Source of the DNA: Oligoflexia bacterium
GTDB lineage: Bacteria; Bdellovibrionota; Bdellovibrionia; JABDDW01
Reading direction: 5' to 3'
Assembly (NCBI GenBank): GCA_020847095.1
Contig: JADLCR010000090.1
Coordinates: forward strand, 1-42,441
DNA: 42,441 nucleotides
The notes under the pieces are model-generated. The model searched no databases and was not told the origin of the DNA. It saw nothing but the letters and a program-made list of their open reading frames with translations. Shown here in pieces: positions 1 through 7,760 of this stretch. Numbering within the stretch: the first letter of the stretch is position 1; each line of letters begins with the position of its first letter. Both the position numbers and the translations under genes were made by a program.

Positions 1-2
1 GA

Positions 3-650
3 TTTATTGCCTCCCAACTCATTGCGGAAGAAAAACGAACTAAATCGTACTACTTCATTGTTTTTGTTTCTGGGTTGGCAGGCATTATCGGTGCTGGCTT
101 CGCATTCAGCGTTCCTTGGACGCAATTGGATGTAAGCTACAATCAGCAATTCTTTATAAAGTTGGCCTTTTTGTTTTCATTCATATTAGTGCTTTCTACC
201 AATTCCAAATTTCGAGCAGAGATCGGATTTCAAAATTGGATGAAGATTTTGGCCCCTGTTATGGTGGTTATTTGGTCAATGAGCGGCTTGTTAGTTACAA
301 GTCAATGGAAAGAGGGCTTGGATCGCCTTCGCGAAATTCAAGCTCGAAGACCAGGATGCCAGTTGATTGAGGATCTAAATGAAAAGCGGTTTCTCATGGA
401 AAGAGGAATTAACGTTAGTTCTTCCCAATACATTTCACTACTTCTAAATGGAAGTTGGACCATTACAAGCATAGTCTTTTTTGCGGATTTTCAAGACCCA
501 ACTAATAATCTTTGTGAGGTAAAGACCTGGACCTCGGGAGTCAAATACCTTGGTTCAGAATCCTGGGCAAATTCATCAGCGCCTTGGCTTGCGATGCCGC
601 TTATCGAACGACAATTTGATTTTTCTCATTTCTTCGAAACCCCCAAGTGA
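3..650 (+). CDS. C-terminal part of a multi-pass membrane protein, cut by the window edge
   Basis: The reading frame is open from the first bases, so the N-terminus lies outside the window. Three hydrophobic segments are visible at the start (around the GIIGAGFAF, FIKLAFLFSFILVL and APVMVVIWSMSGLLV stretches). A soluble tail of about 115 residues follows. The tail resembles the C-terminus of the membrane protein at 20812-22266: both have a GC-x-L start, a WTxxxVxFFxD stretch, a CEV/CQV and a final FD/FDW segment. The two are therefore probably paralogues with a shared extracytoplasmic C-terminal domain. The gene sits 26 bases upstream of the Hen1-like fusion gene on the same strand and is probably in its operon. 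I do not recognise the family. A membrane glycosyltransferase-like role is possible but unsupported by any motif I can see. Confidence 0.75.
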   Translation, partial: FIASQLIAEEKRTKSYYFIVFVSGLAGIIGAGFAFSVPWTQLDVSYNQQFFIKLAFLFSFILVLSTNSKFRAEIGFQNWMKILAPVMVVIWSMSGLLVTSQWKEGLDRLREIQARRPGCQLIEDLNEKRFLMERGINVSSSQYISLLLNGSWTITSIVFFADFQDPTNNLCEVKTWTSGVKYLGSESWANSSAPWLAMPLIERQFDFSHFFETPK

Positions 651-676
651 GATTCTCGGTAAATTGAGGAAACTGG

Positions 677-2584
677 TTGAACACTAATCAAGCTCCAAGA
701 TGGCATGTGAATCTAGCATACTTTGCCTCAGCTAAACATGCACGCTACGGCAAATTTCATCGTGCGCTTACGGCGCTCAACTCACTTAATGTTAGTCCCT
801 ATGTCACCGAAGAAGAACTCCGCACGGCTCGACTTCGGCCATCTGAAGCCACTAAATTGGGTATTATTTTTAGATCCCCTCATCCAATTAGAATTCCCAA
901 ATCGACCAGGAATTTCGATTTATTGAATCCCCGCAATCGGCAAATCCTGGACCCTATCGTTGACTTTGTCTCGCCACGATTTGGGCCGCTTAGTTACTTA
1001 TCAGAGTTGGTCAAATGTTCTAGCAGCGAAGCTGAATTAACGTACATTTCCACAACAAAGAGTTTGTTTATAATAAGCACTTTAGGCTCCCGCTTTAAGC
1101 TCCGACCGGGGCGCTGGATCGTACCTACTAAATATTGGCGAATTTCTTCTTTACTTCTCAAGAGATCTCGACATTGGAAATTCCTTTCTATTGACGAGTC
1201 TCGACAAATTCTGGTCAAGAATTTAATAATTAATCAAATCAAAAAAAGCTCGATCGCAAATTGGTATGATATTGGGTGTGGGACTGGACGGTTGGCGCTG
1301 TCTTTAGCGCCAAGCCTTAAGCATGTTCAGATAACTGGAGTTGATCCTCTGGCGCGGGCACGCCATAAATTTAAAAACCTAAGATTTATTTCAAGAAAGT
1401 TTCAAAATCTCGGTAAAATCTCTTCAAACTCACTAGTGACCAGCTTGGAGTGCATCGAACACCTGAACTCCCAAGATCTAAAGTTCTTTGAAAGACAGAT
1501 TTTTTCTACTTGGAGCCCTCGCGAAGTCGTAGTGACCACGCCGAACAAATCCATTAATTTAAGACCAAAACTAATGCCCGGGCTTGTGACGAGGGATTCC
1601 TTACGTCACCCAGATCATTGTTTCGAGTTTACATTTTCAGAGTTCCGAGCTTGGTCCGAAAGAATCAGCAAAAAATACCTATATTCAGTTTCATTCTCGG
1701 GCTTTGGCAATCATTTCGAGCCTTGGGGATTCCCCTCAAGCCTCGCCCACTTTAAAAATCTTGATACTGGTTTAGCTTCTTTAAACCAATCTCAGCGACT
1801 TGCAGTGCGCGATCAAATCTGGCGAATTTTAAAACGCTTTGGTCACAACGTACATTCCATTTACCTCAACGGAAGTCGCGTGAGGCAAGACTACATTCCC
1901 AGTAGCGACATCGACCTTACGGTCATTTTTAAAAAAAAGCCCCCCCACCTCGGTCGCCATGAGTTCAATAGGATTTCGAAATTTGGAATCGAAAAATATA
2001 AATGCCTAGTCGACACCTCCGGAATAACACTTTGGCAACTTCAGCGGTTTGGATTTCCCAATTTCTACTCTCAGTTTCAATTGCTGTTGGGACCCGAACT
2101 TAATTTTCGGATTATGGCCCCCGAAAAGAGCAGCTACGTTCGCCGCGCTGCTCGACACACAATCCAGTTATTGAAACAGCTCAATGGCAGTCATAATGTT
2201 TCTCAAACTGTTACTCCCCCAGATCCTAACGATCCGTTCTTGGGCTATGCCACTACTCCGATTATTACTGACAACGGGAAACCGCGATTCGGTTTTAAAG
2301 AACTTGATAACACGCTGGGAAGAATCGCGAATGTATTGATTGTTAAAAAATCGTCAATTCACTGTGCCACTCGCTTGCAACGAGCCCAAATGACATCCCG
2401 ACACGTGGGTCGGAAATGGGGACTGCTTTTAACTGAGTTTCATAGATTCGTTCGGAAGAGAAATTCGTACTTGATTCCGACCACTCAATATGAAATTGAC
2501 TTGATGAGAAAACTTTGTCGGAAGGCATTGGATTTTCAAAACTATTTTCTAAAGGAGATCCATCGTGAAGGTAAAAACATTTAA
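677..2584 (+). CDS. Fusion of Hen1-like methyltransferase and polymerase-beta-type nucleotidyltransferase
   Basis: This 635-residue protein has at least two catalytic domains. Residues about 170-350 form a SAM methyltransferase with motif I DIGCGTGRL (198-206). They also carry the signature residues of bacterial Hen1 3'-terminal RNA 2'-O-methyltransferase: ExxEH (E258, E261, H262), VTTPN (286-290) and RHPDHCFEF (310-318). In Hen1 the two Glu and two His bind the metal. Residues about 375-480 look like a minimal nucleotidyltransferase, with GS (399-400) and a later DID (411-413). The N-terminal 165 residues and the C-terminus are unassigned. The start is a TTG with GAGGA six bases upstream. 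The next gene starts inside its 3' end, so the two are probably translationally coupled. The domain calls rest on motifs only. RNA is the known Hen1 substrate, but the surface-product context leaves the substrate open. Confidence 0.75.
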   Translation: MNTNQAPRWHVNLAYFASAKHARYGKFHRALTALNSLNVSPYVTEEELRTARLRPSEATKLGIIFRSPHPIRIPKSTRNFDLLNPRNRQILDPIVDFVSPRFGPLSYLSELVKCSSSEAELTYISTTKSLFIISTLGSRFKLRPGRWIVPTKYWRISSLLLKRSRHWKFLSIDESRQILVKNLIINQIKKSSIANWYDIGCGTGRLALSLAPSLKHVQITGVDPLARARHKFKNLRFISRKFQNLGKISSNSLVTSLECIEHLNSQDLKFFERQIFSTWSPREVVVTTPNKSINLRPKLMPGLVTRDSLRHPDHCFEFTFSEFRAWSERISKKYLYSVSFSGFGNHFEPWGFPSSLAHFKNLDTGLASLNQSQRLAVRDQIWRILKRFGHNVHSIYLNGSRVRQDYIPSSDIDLTVIFKKKPPHLGRHEFNRISKFGIEKYKCLVDTSGITLWQLQRFGFPNFYSQFQLLLGPELNFRIMAPEKSSYVRRAARHTIQLLKQLNGSHNVSQTVTPPDPNDPFLGYATTPIITDNGKPRFGFKELDNTLGRIANVLIVKKSSIHCATRLQRAQMTSRHVGRKWGLLLTEFHRFVRKRNSYLIPTTQYEIDLMRKLCRKALDFQNYFLKEIHREGKNI

Positions 2585-3623
2585 CTCTATAGATGGTTGG
2601 CATAAACCCTGGGAAATTATTGATCAGCTCCTCAAACAATTTATCGTCAGCGAATGTCATCACCTACTTCGAGAACCGAAGTGCTCAGTTAAGCTCAAGA
2701 AGGCAACCCATATCGGTTTAGCGGGAGAGTTACTTAAACAAGTAAACGAATTGCGAGAAGAGCCGTTTTCAGCAAGTCGGAGAGTAAAAATTCCCAAAGC
2801 TATGGATTCTTGGTTAAGTGATCTCATCGAAAATTATCCCCCCATTGGCAGAGATCGCGGAATCACAGTTCTTAAATCCACCCAGAAGTTTTTTAGATCA
2901 TATTCTTCTAAATCAGTCACTCGCCCTTCGGTTCCGAAAACCCCTGCTCGCGAGAAGGTTCTCAGACCCTCAACACGACCAGGCGACAACTGTGAACCGT
3001 TGTCATCTCCACCCCTTAGATGGGTTCGCGGCTTTTTGCACAGCCTTTTTGTCGACGTAGAGCTAAGTGCTATGGAGCTCTCGGCGGCTGGCATTATCAT
3101 GGCCAAAGACACTGCTTATTTTAGTGAATTTGCTTGCGACTTCAGCCTGCACATTTGGGACGAGGGGCGCCATGCCGAAATTGCCCTTTACGGATTGCGA
3201 TTTTTGGGCGGAAAACTCGGCGATTACACCTACACGAATCACACGTGGAATAAGGTTAACCAATTCTCTGAACTCGTTGAGCGCATTATGGGCGAAAACG
3301 TAATCGAAGAAGGCAACGCTTCGGACCGAGCCATGGGTCAAATTAAAAATCTAAGATCCATGGGTTATCATCAGGCAGCAAATCTTTTGGAACACATCAA
3401 TGTCGATGAACTTCGTCACGCCCGTCTGGGCAATAAGTGGGTAAAGCGGATTCTTGAACAAAATGATAGACAATTTATCGACCTGTTCAAGAGAGTTAGC
3501 ACTAAAATCGGCCGACCACTCAAACACCAAATTTCGTGTTTTGAAAACCTCGATGCTCGCATGCGAGCGGGATTTGATCGTAATTTTTTAAAACAATTCG
3601 GATTAAGTGCCGCCGGTGGGTGA
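2565..3623 (+). CDS. Ferritin-like diiron protein of DUF455 type
   Basis: The C-terminal half (about 155-300) carries the pattern of DUF455, a ferritin-like four-helix family: ExSAMELSAAG (166-176), IWDEGRH (197-203), LGDYTYTNHTW (218-228), VIEEG (246-250) and NVDELRH (279-285). The paired Glu and ExxH-type residues are the expected ligands for two metal ions, so an oxidase or hydroxylase role is plausible. The first 150 residues are basic and not recognised. The GTG start has a strong AAGGAG eight bases upstream and overlaps the Hen1-like gene by 20 bases, so the two proteins are probably made together. Its 3' end overlaps, on the opposite strand, the last codons of the small peptide gene at 3603-3752. 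The family assignment is from memory of the motif pattern. Confidence 0.7.
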   Translation: MKVKTFNSIDGWHKPWEIIDQLLKQFIVSECHHLLREPKCSVKLKKATHIGLAGELLKQVNELREEPFSASRRVKIPKAMDSWLSDLIENYPPIGRDRGITVLKSTQKFFRSYSSKSVTRPSVPKTPAREKVLRPSTRPGDNCEPLSSPPLRWVRGFLHSLFVDVELSAMELSAAGIIMAKDTAYFSEFACDFSLHIWDEGRHAEIALYGLRFLGGKLGDYTYTNHTWNKVNQFSELVERIMGENVIEEGNASDRAMGQIKNLRSMGYHQAANLLEHINVDELRHARLGNKWVKRILEQNDRQFIDLFKRVSTKIGRPLKHQISCFENLDARMRAGFDRNFLKQFGLSAAGG

Positions 3624-3752
3624 GGCGTAAACAGGCAAAATGATTTTTTTCTTTTTTAGGCCACCAAAATAATATTTCGGCTTCGAAAGCTTCTTGCTAC
3701 TCGTCGTTGCGCGAGTTCGTGCTTGCGATTTTATTGAATTCTTTTTGACCAT
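3603..3752 (-). CDS. Small basic peptide B, putative precursor or substrate peptide (49 aa)
   Basis: This short ATG frame encodes 49 residues. The N-terminal half is rich in Lys, Arg, Ser and Thr; the C-terminal half reads KYYFGGLKKKKI, then ILPVYASPT, then GGT. The C-terminal 21-residue block matches that of peptide A just upstream at 18 positions, and 10 of those 18 codons differ only at silent positions. That is strong evidence that the protein sequence is selected. A weak GGA lies about ten bases before the ATG. There is no signal peptide and no Cys. Nearby genes for a PqqD-like protein, radical SAM proteins, an oxygenase and a CotH-like kinase suggest that the peptide is modified after translation; this is inference. 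I do not recognise the family. Confidence 0.72.
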   Translation of the reverse strand: MVKKNSIKSQARTRATTSSKKLSKPKYYFGGLKKKKIILPVYASPTGGT

Positions 3753-3786
3753 GACTTTTCTATCCAAAAGATTTGTGTTAAATTGC

Positions 3787-3933
3787 TCAAGTTCCCACTA
3801 CGGTGGGCGAAGCATAGACCGGCAATGCGATTTTCTTCTTCTTGAGTCTTCCAAAAAAATACTTACCCCTGACCGAGGTTTTCTTGGTCGATTTTGTCTT
3901 CTTTCGCGAAAAAACCCGACGATTCTTAGCCAC
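3787..3933 (-). CDS. Small basic peptide A, putative precursor or substrate peptide (48 aa)
   Basis: This frame encodes 48 residues from a GTG at 3933, with AAAGGG (complement of 3939-3944) about five bases upstream. An in-frame ATG at 3963 would give 58 residues but has a poorer ribosome site. The N-terminal half is Lys/Arg/Ser/Thr rich and the C-terminus reads KYFFGRLKKKKI, then ALPVYASPT, then VVGT. It is a tandem paralogue of peptide B, 34 bases downstream, so the two are probably co-transcribed. The peptide sits between the Hen1-like/ferritin-like operon and the beta-helix/CotH operon, divergent from the latter. Its length, duplication and conserved C-terminal block fit a RiPP-like precursor or a small modified structural peptide. 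No known leader motif is evident. Confidence 0.72.
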   Translation of the reverse strand: MAKNRRVFSRKKTKSTKKTSVRGKYFFGRLKKKKIALPVYASPTVVGT

Positions 3934-4066
3934 TGTTGCCCTTTCTTTACAGTGATAGCCCATATGTACAGCGTTACCCAGTGCGCCGCAACTGCAATTT
4001 CTGCTAGAGCAACGGGATAATTATGTTAAAGTTTATTGGTTTTGATTACCGGGAGGCATTGATATC

Positions 4067-5431
4067 TTGCTGAACCTTACATTATTTTCTTCTAAACCGC
4101 CTTTTGCGGTCATACTCCTTTCTAATTTATTGTTATTTGGGACCTTGGCCCAGGGCCAACCCGAAAATAGCACCCTATATGTCAGCCAATTGCTCGAACA
4201 GTCCTCAAATGCTCCTTTTAAGCTGTTTTTGGATCTAATTGCTGATGCTGAAAAGCCTATAGAAATTCAGACCATCGAGGTCACCCAGAATAGCTTGCAA
4301 CCATCTCAAATTCGCGCCTTACCCCCCCTTGACGGTCACTGTACGCTTGAAGATTCTTTAAAGGGGGAAAAACGAAATGTTTTCCGATGTACGAACCTAC
4401 TCGTACCGACGCAACTTCCCCAAATACCTAGCCAATTTAGAATGGTTCTAGAATCAAAACAACGCATGGATTTGATAAAAGTAAAAATTACTGCAGTTCT
4501 CGAGGGAAAGAGAGTGAATGTGCACAAGTCCCCACTGCGTGTAGCACTTGTTGAGATGAAATCCCTTTTTAATGAACTCAAACCTCTGATCAAAGGAAAC
4601 CTGGTGACCTTGAATCCTCGAGAGTATCTTTTGAGGCAGTCGCTTTATATTCCTCCTGGCTTTCGAGTTCGAGTTCTTGCCGGAACAACGCTCCGACTTA
4701 ACCCTGGAGTCTCCGTTGTTTCCAGAAGCCCCGTGGATTTTTTAGGGGAAGCCCATAATCCCATTAAGATCATCGGTTCAGATGCAAATCGTCCTTGGGG
4801 TAGTTTTGCCGTCGTAGCTCCCAAACAGGAAATGCAGGCGACGTATCTTACGGTTAGTGGCGGATCTCAAGCCTTAATTGAAGCGATGGAGTTCAAAGGG
4901 CAGATGAGTCTTCATCACCTCGATGTAAAACTCTCCCACTCCAGATTTGAGAACTCCCAGGGTGAGGACAGTCTAAATATTAAATTTTCTAAAATACGCC
5001 TTGAAAATGTTATGTTCGCAAATGCAAAAGGCGATTTATTTGATGGTGATCAGGTTATTGGCCAGATCACCAATTCTCACTTTAGTAATGCGGGCAATGA
5101 CGCCATTGATTTTTCACATTCGTTGGTTACCGTTCGAAACTCAACTGTTGAAAACGCGAAAGACAAATGCATCAGTGTTGGCGAAAGCACTCAATTGGTC
5201 GGAGATAACCTCCGGCTTAGAGGTTGCAGAACTGCATTGGCCAGCAAAGATGATTCAATTGTGAAATTGGGGAGCTCTCAAATCAATAACGCTGAAGTGG
5301 CCTTTGCGGGATTTCGAAAATTTGAGCGATTCAAGCGTGGTGGCACGATCTTTATAGACAATAAAATGAAACTCGAAAACGTTCAAAAAATGCAGCAGAT
5401 CGACTCCTACTCATTGGTCCGAAAGTTATGA
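4067..5431 (+). CDS. Secreted right-handed parallel beta-helix protein
   Basis: The protein begins with a signal peptide (hydrophobic VILLSNLLLFGTLAQG, about 17-32). From about residue 190 to 440 it shows the repeating pattern of a parallel beta-helix, with short strands containing NSHFSNAG, NSTVENAK and similar turns. The opening IPPGFRVRVLAGTTLRL is typical of proteins with a disorder-to-helix cap. No catalytic residues can be assigned. Its stop codon overlaps the ATG of the GDPD-CotH gene (ATGA), so the two are coupled. Beta-helix proteins are known to travel with CotH-like proteins in some bacteria, which supports a shared extracytoplasmic job. The start is TTG with GGGAGG ten bases upstream, slightly far, so the exact start is uncertain. 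Confidence 0.75.
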   Translation: MLNLTLFSSKPPFAVILLSNLLLFGTLAQGQPENSTLYVSQLLEQSSNAPFKLFLDLIADAEKPIEIQTIEVTQNSLQPSQIRALPPLDGHCTLEDSLKGEKRNVFRCTNLLVPTQLPQIPSQFRMVLESKQRMDLIKVKITAVLEGKRVNVHKSPLRVALVEMKSLFNELKPLIKGNLVTLNPREYLLRQSLYIPPGFRVRVLAGTTLRLNPGVSVVSRSPVDFLGEAHNPIKIIGSDANRPWGSFAVVAPKQEMQATYLTVSGGSQALIEAMEFKGQMSLHHLDVKLSHSRFENSQGEDSLNIKFSKIRLENVMFANAKGDLFDGDQVIGQITNSHFSNAGNDAIDFSHSLVTVRNSTVENAKDKCISVGESTQLVGDNLRLRGCRTALASKDDSIVKLGSSQINNAEVAFAGFRKFERFKRGGTIFIDNKMKLENVQKMQQIDSYSLVRKL

Positions 5432-7476
5432 ATTTTGTGTTTTGGTTACTTATAATCTTTACCGATGGCCGCTCCGCAAACGCTTATACTCTGACATCGC
5501 AAAAGGGGTATACGTTTTTGTCTCAGTCTTTTGAACAGTGTCAGGCTAGAAATTTAAAAGGTCCCTCTGAATACCCATTCGACAACACTATAGAGTCTAT
5601 TCAAACAGCTTTCGATTTAGGCGCAGACTTGGTCGAAATTGACATTCAAAGAACCAAAGACAACGTTTTAGTCTTGTTTCACGATTGGAATCTTGATTGC
5701 CGCACTCAACTATCAGGAACTATCGAGGATTATACTTGGAGTGAATTGAAAAAAGTAGATTTCGCCTATTACTTGTCATTCGATAATGGCATCACCTTTC
5801 CGCTCAGAGGAAAGGGCCTTGGTAAAATTGTCAAGTTTTCTGAAGTACTAAAAAAGTTTCCTAACAAAGCCTTTCATCTGAACCCAAGGGGTAAAAAAAG
5901 AGTTCTACTGGGAGACTTATTGGTCAACGAATTGAGAAGGCATCCTGGCCTTCCGTTTCAGAAGTTTGCATTTTGGGGAAATAGGGAGATTTTTCTGGCC
6001 ATCAAAAATGAATTTCCAGAATTTGGTGATTTCATTCCCAATGGTCCGCAGGTGTCTCGTTGCGTGCAAGATTATTCGATCTGGGGATGGACCGGTTGGT
6101 TTCCTCCAAGTTGCAGAAACCGAGGCATAAGCATAGACGCAAGATCGCACCGAGTACGATGGATCTGGGGCTGGCCTGAGAAGTTTATTGAACGCGCCCA
6201 CTCTTACGGTTCAAAGGTTCATGCAATTTACGTTGAAGACAAAGATACCTTTCAATCCGTCGCGAATACTGAAATCGATTCGATAATAACCAGAGATATC
6301 GGTCTATTGTCAAAATTGCGTGATCAGCAGGAGCTTATCAGCACAATCGACATCAAACTCACTTCAGAAAATGAGACTAAGCTCAGAAACTTGATTGCTC
6401 AGACCCGACAGCGCAACAAGCTTGACAAAACTACAAAAGAAAAGATTCCTGCCCGAATTCGCATAAGCAACGTGGAATACTCGGGCACACTTAGGCTCAG
6501 GGGCGATCTTCCGCGCCACTGGGATGAGAAACAACCTTCGCTCAGAGTCAAGATCAACGGACCTTATTATCCTTGGGGCATTCGAACTTTTGATTTTATG
6601 CTCACAAGCGACAAGATCTACGAGCTTGAGCAAACGGCCTACGTCATGGCCAGAAGATTGGGTCTCTTTATACCATCGAGTGGATTTTCCCGTTTGACTC
6701 TTAACCTTCGAGATCTCGGAATGTACTTTTGGATTGAGAGATTTGGTAACAATATGAGAAAGCGCCATCAACGCGATTCTGGCTCTTTTATTTATGAAAA
6801 GGATGTTTGGCTTGCTTCCATCACTCGCCCGGACAACTCAGTTTATCAAAATACCTTCCTCAAAGGGACTGACTCACTAAACCCGATTCGACTATTTCCG
6901 AATATTTATAGTGTAAAATCTGAAACCAAGAATCTTGAATCTCTTTCCATGCAGCATTTTTCGAAATTTCTAGACCTTTTAAGGAGTCCAAAAACAGATG
7001 TGGCGAAATTATCCAATGTTCTAGATGTCGAGAAGTTTGCCAAATGGAATGCACTTCTGGTTGTCTTCGGCTCAGTACACGCCGCGCTGGGCGATAATCT
7101 GAGATGGTATTTGGACCATACCACCGGCCTGTTGGAACCGATCGCGTACGATCTTTTACCTCAAAGAATTCTAGCAGCTGGCGAAGCACCAGACGCTCGG
7201 CTATTGAGAAATTGTCCGTTTTCTAGGAAAATTCTCTCCTACCCGTCGATAAAGCGTCTTAGAGATGATTACTTGGGCCGGCTGGTGCAAGAGTCACAAT
7301 TCGATCCGCTGGCTATATCCGACCGGACTTTTGAAAATATATCTGGTCATTTGTCGGAAGAGCCGTTTGAAACACTTTCTGGAGATGGCCTTTCAAAACG
7401 AAGCCAGAGGCGCTCAGATCTCATTCACAACTTGAGTTTAATTAGAAAATGGTTAGCAAAAAACAAGAACAATTGA
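5428..7476 (+). CDS. Secreted GDPD-like domain fused to CotH-like kinase domain
   Basis: After a signal peptide (about 1-19), residues 30-310 resemble a glycerophosphodiester phosphodiesterase: DNT (52-54), VEID (69-72), FHDW (84-87) and an ITRD near the end. The usual first catalytic His in HRG is replaced (A40-R41), so this domain may be a pseudo-enzyme. Residues about 330-680 match CotH, the spore-coat-type kinase fold: LRLRGDLPRHW, KPY/YYPWG, then GDN (555-557) and PIAYD (571-575), which correspond to its conserved catalytic Asp/Asn region. CotH proteins phosphorylate Ser in basic, Ser-rich secreted proteins. It overlaps the beta-helix gene upstream by four bases and the PqqD-like gene downstream by 28. 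Its substrate here is unknown; the Ser/Thr/Lys-rich peptides at 3.6-3.9 kb are candidates only. Confidence 0.8.
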   Translation: MNFVFWLLIIFTDGRSANAYTLTSQKGYTFLSQSFEQCQARNLKGPSEYPFDNTIESIQTAFDLGADLVEIDIQRTKDNVLVLFHDWNLDCRTQLSGTIEDYTWSELKKVDFAYYLSFDNGITFPLRGKGLGKIVKFSEVLKKFPNKAFHLNPRGKKRVLLGDLLVNELRRHPGLPFQKFAFWGNREIFLAIKNEFPEFGDFIPNGPQVSRCVQDYSIWGWTGWFPPSCRNRGISIDARSHRVRWIWGWPEKFIERAHSYGSKVHAIYVEDKDTFQSVANTEIDSIITRDIGLLSKLRDQQELISTIDIKLTSENETKLRNLIAQTRQRNKLDKTTKEKIPARIRISNVEYSGTLRLRGDLPRHWDEKQPSLRVKINGPYYPWGIRTFDFMLTSDKIYELEQTAYVMARRLGLFIPSSGFSRLTLNLRDLGMYFWIERFGNNMRKRHQRDSGSFIYEKDVWLASITRPDNSVYQNTFLKGTDSLNPIRLFPNIYSVKSETKNLESLSMQHFSKFLDLLRSPKTDVAKLSNVLDVEKFAKWNALLVVFGSVHAALGDNLRWYLDHTTGLLEPIAYDLLPQRILAAGEAPDARLLRNCPFSRKILSYPSIKRLRDDYLGRLVQESQFDPLAISDRTFENISGHLSEEPFETLSGDGLSKRSQRRSDLIHNLSLIRKWLAKNKNN

Positions 7477-7760
7477 CATGCAAACAGATCATACCGATAC
7501 GAGCGCCGGACGCAATTACTCGTCGCCACGCAACAGGCGTCCTGAATGTTTTTCGTATTTCAAAGCAAGACGTCGTTTATGACCTGGATGGCGTTGCGGC
7601 CCAAGTATGGCTCAGAATTGATGGGAGAACAACGGCTGAGGAAATTGTTTCAATGCTCCTGAAAAAATATTATGTTTCAAGATCTAGACTATCAAAAGAT
7701 ATCACTCGACTGCTTCTTGAGCTGAAAGTTAGTCGCCTCATCACTTTAAAAATCACCTGA
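7449..7760 (+). CDS. PqqD-like protein (RiPP recognition element)
   Basis: This 103-residue protein carries the PqqD family pattern: DLDGVAAQVWLRIDGRTTAE (45-64) followed by EIVSMLLKKYYVS and a final LLLELKVSRLI helix and strand. PqqD-like winged-helix domains bind the leader of a peptide precursor and hand it to a radical SAM or other modifying enzyme. This is the best local evidence that a ribosomal peptide is modified by this island. It starts within the last codons of the CotH gene, so it is made in the same operon. A TTG at 7473 is an alternative start. There is no strong ribosome site, consistent with coupling. Confidence 0.85.
   Translation: MVSKKQEQLTCKQIIPIRAPDAITRRHATGVLNVFRISKQDVVYDLDGVAAQVWLRIDGRTTAEEIVSMLLKKYYVSRSRLSKDITRLLLELKVSRLITLKIT

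Noticed and set aside
3694-4020. A 108-codon plus-strand frame
   Set aside because: It is antisense to the two peptide genes, resembles no family, and lacks a ribosome site; the silent-codon pattern supports the minus strand.
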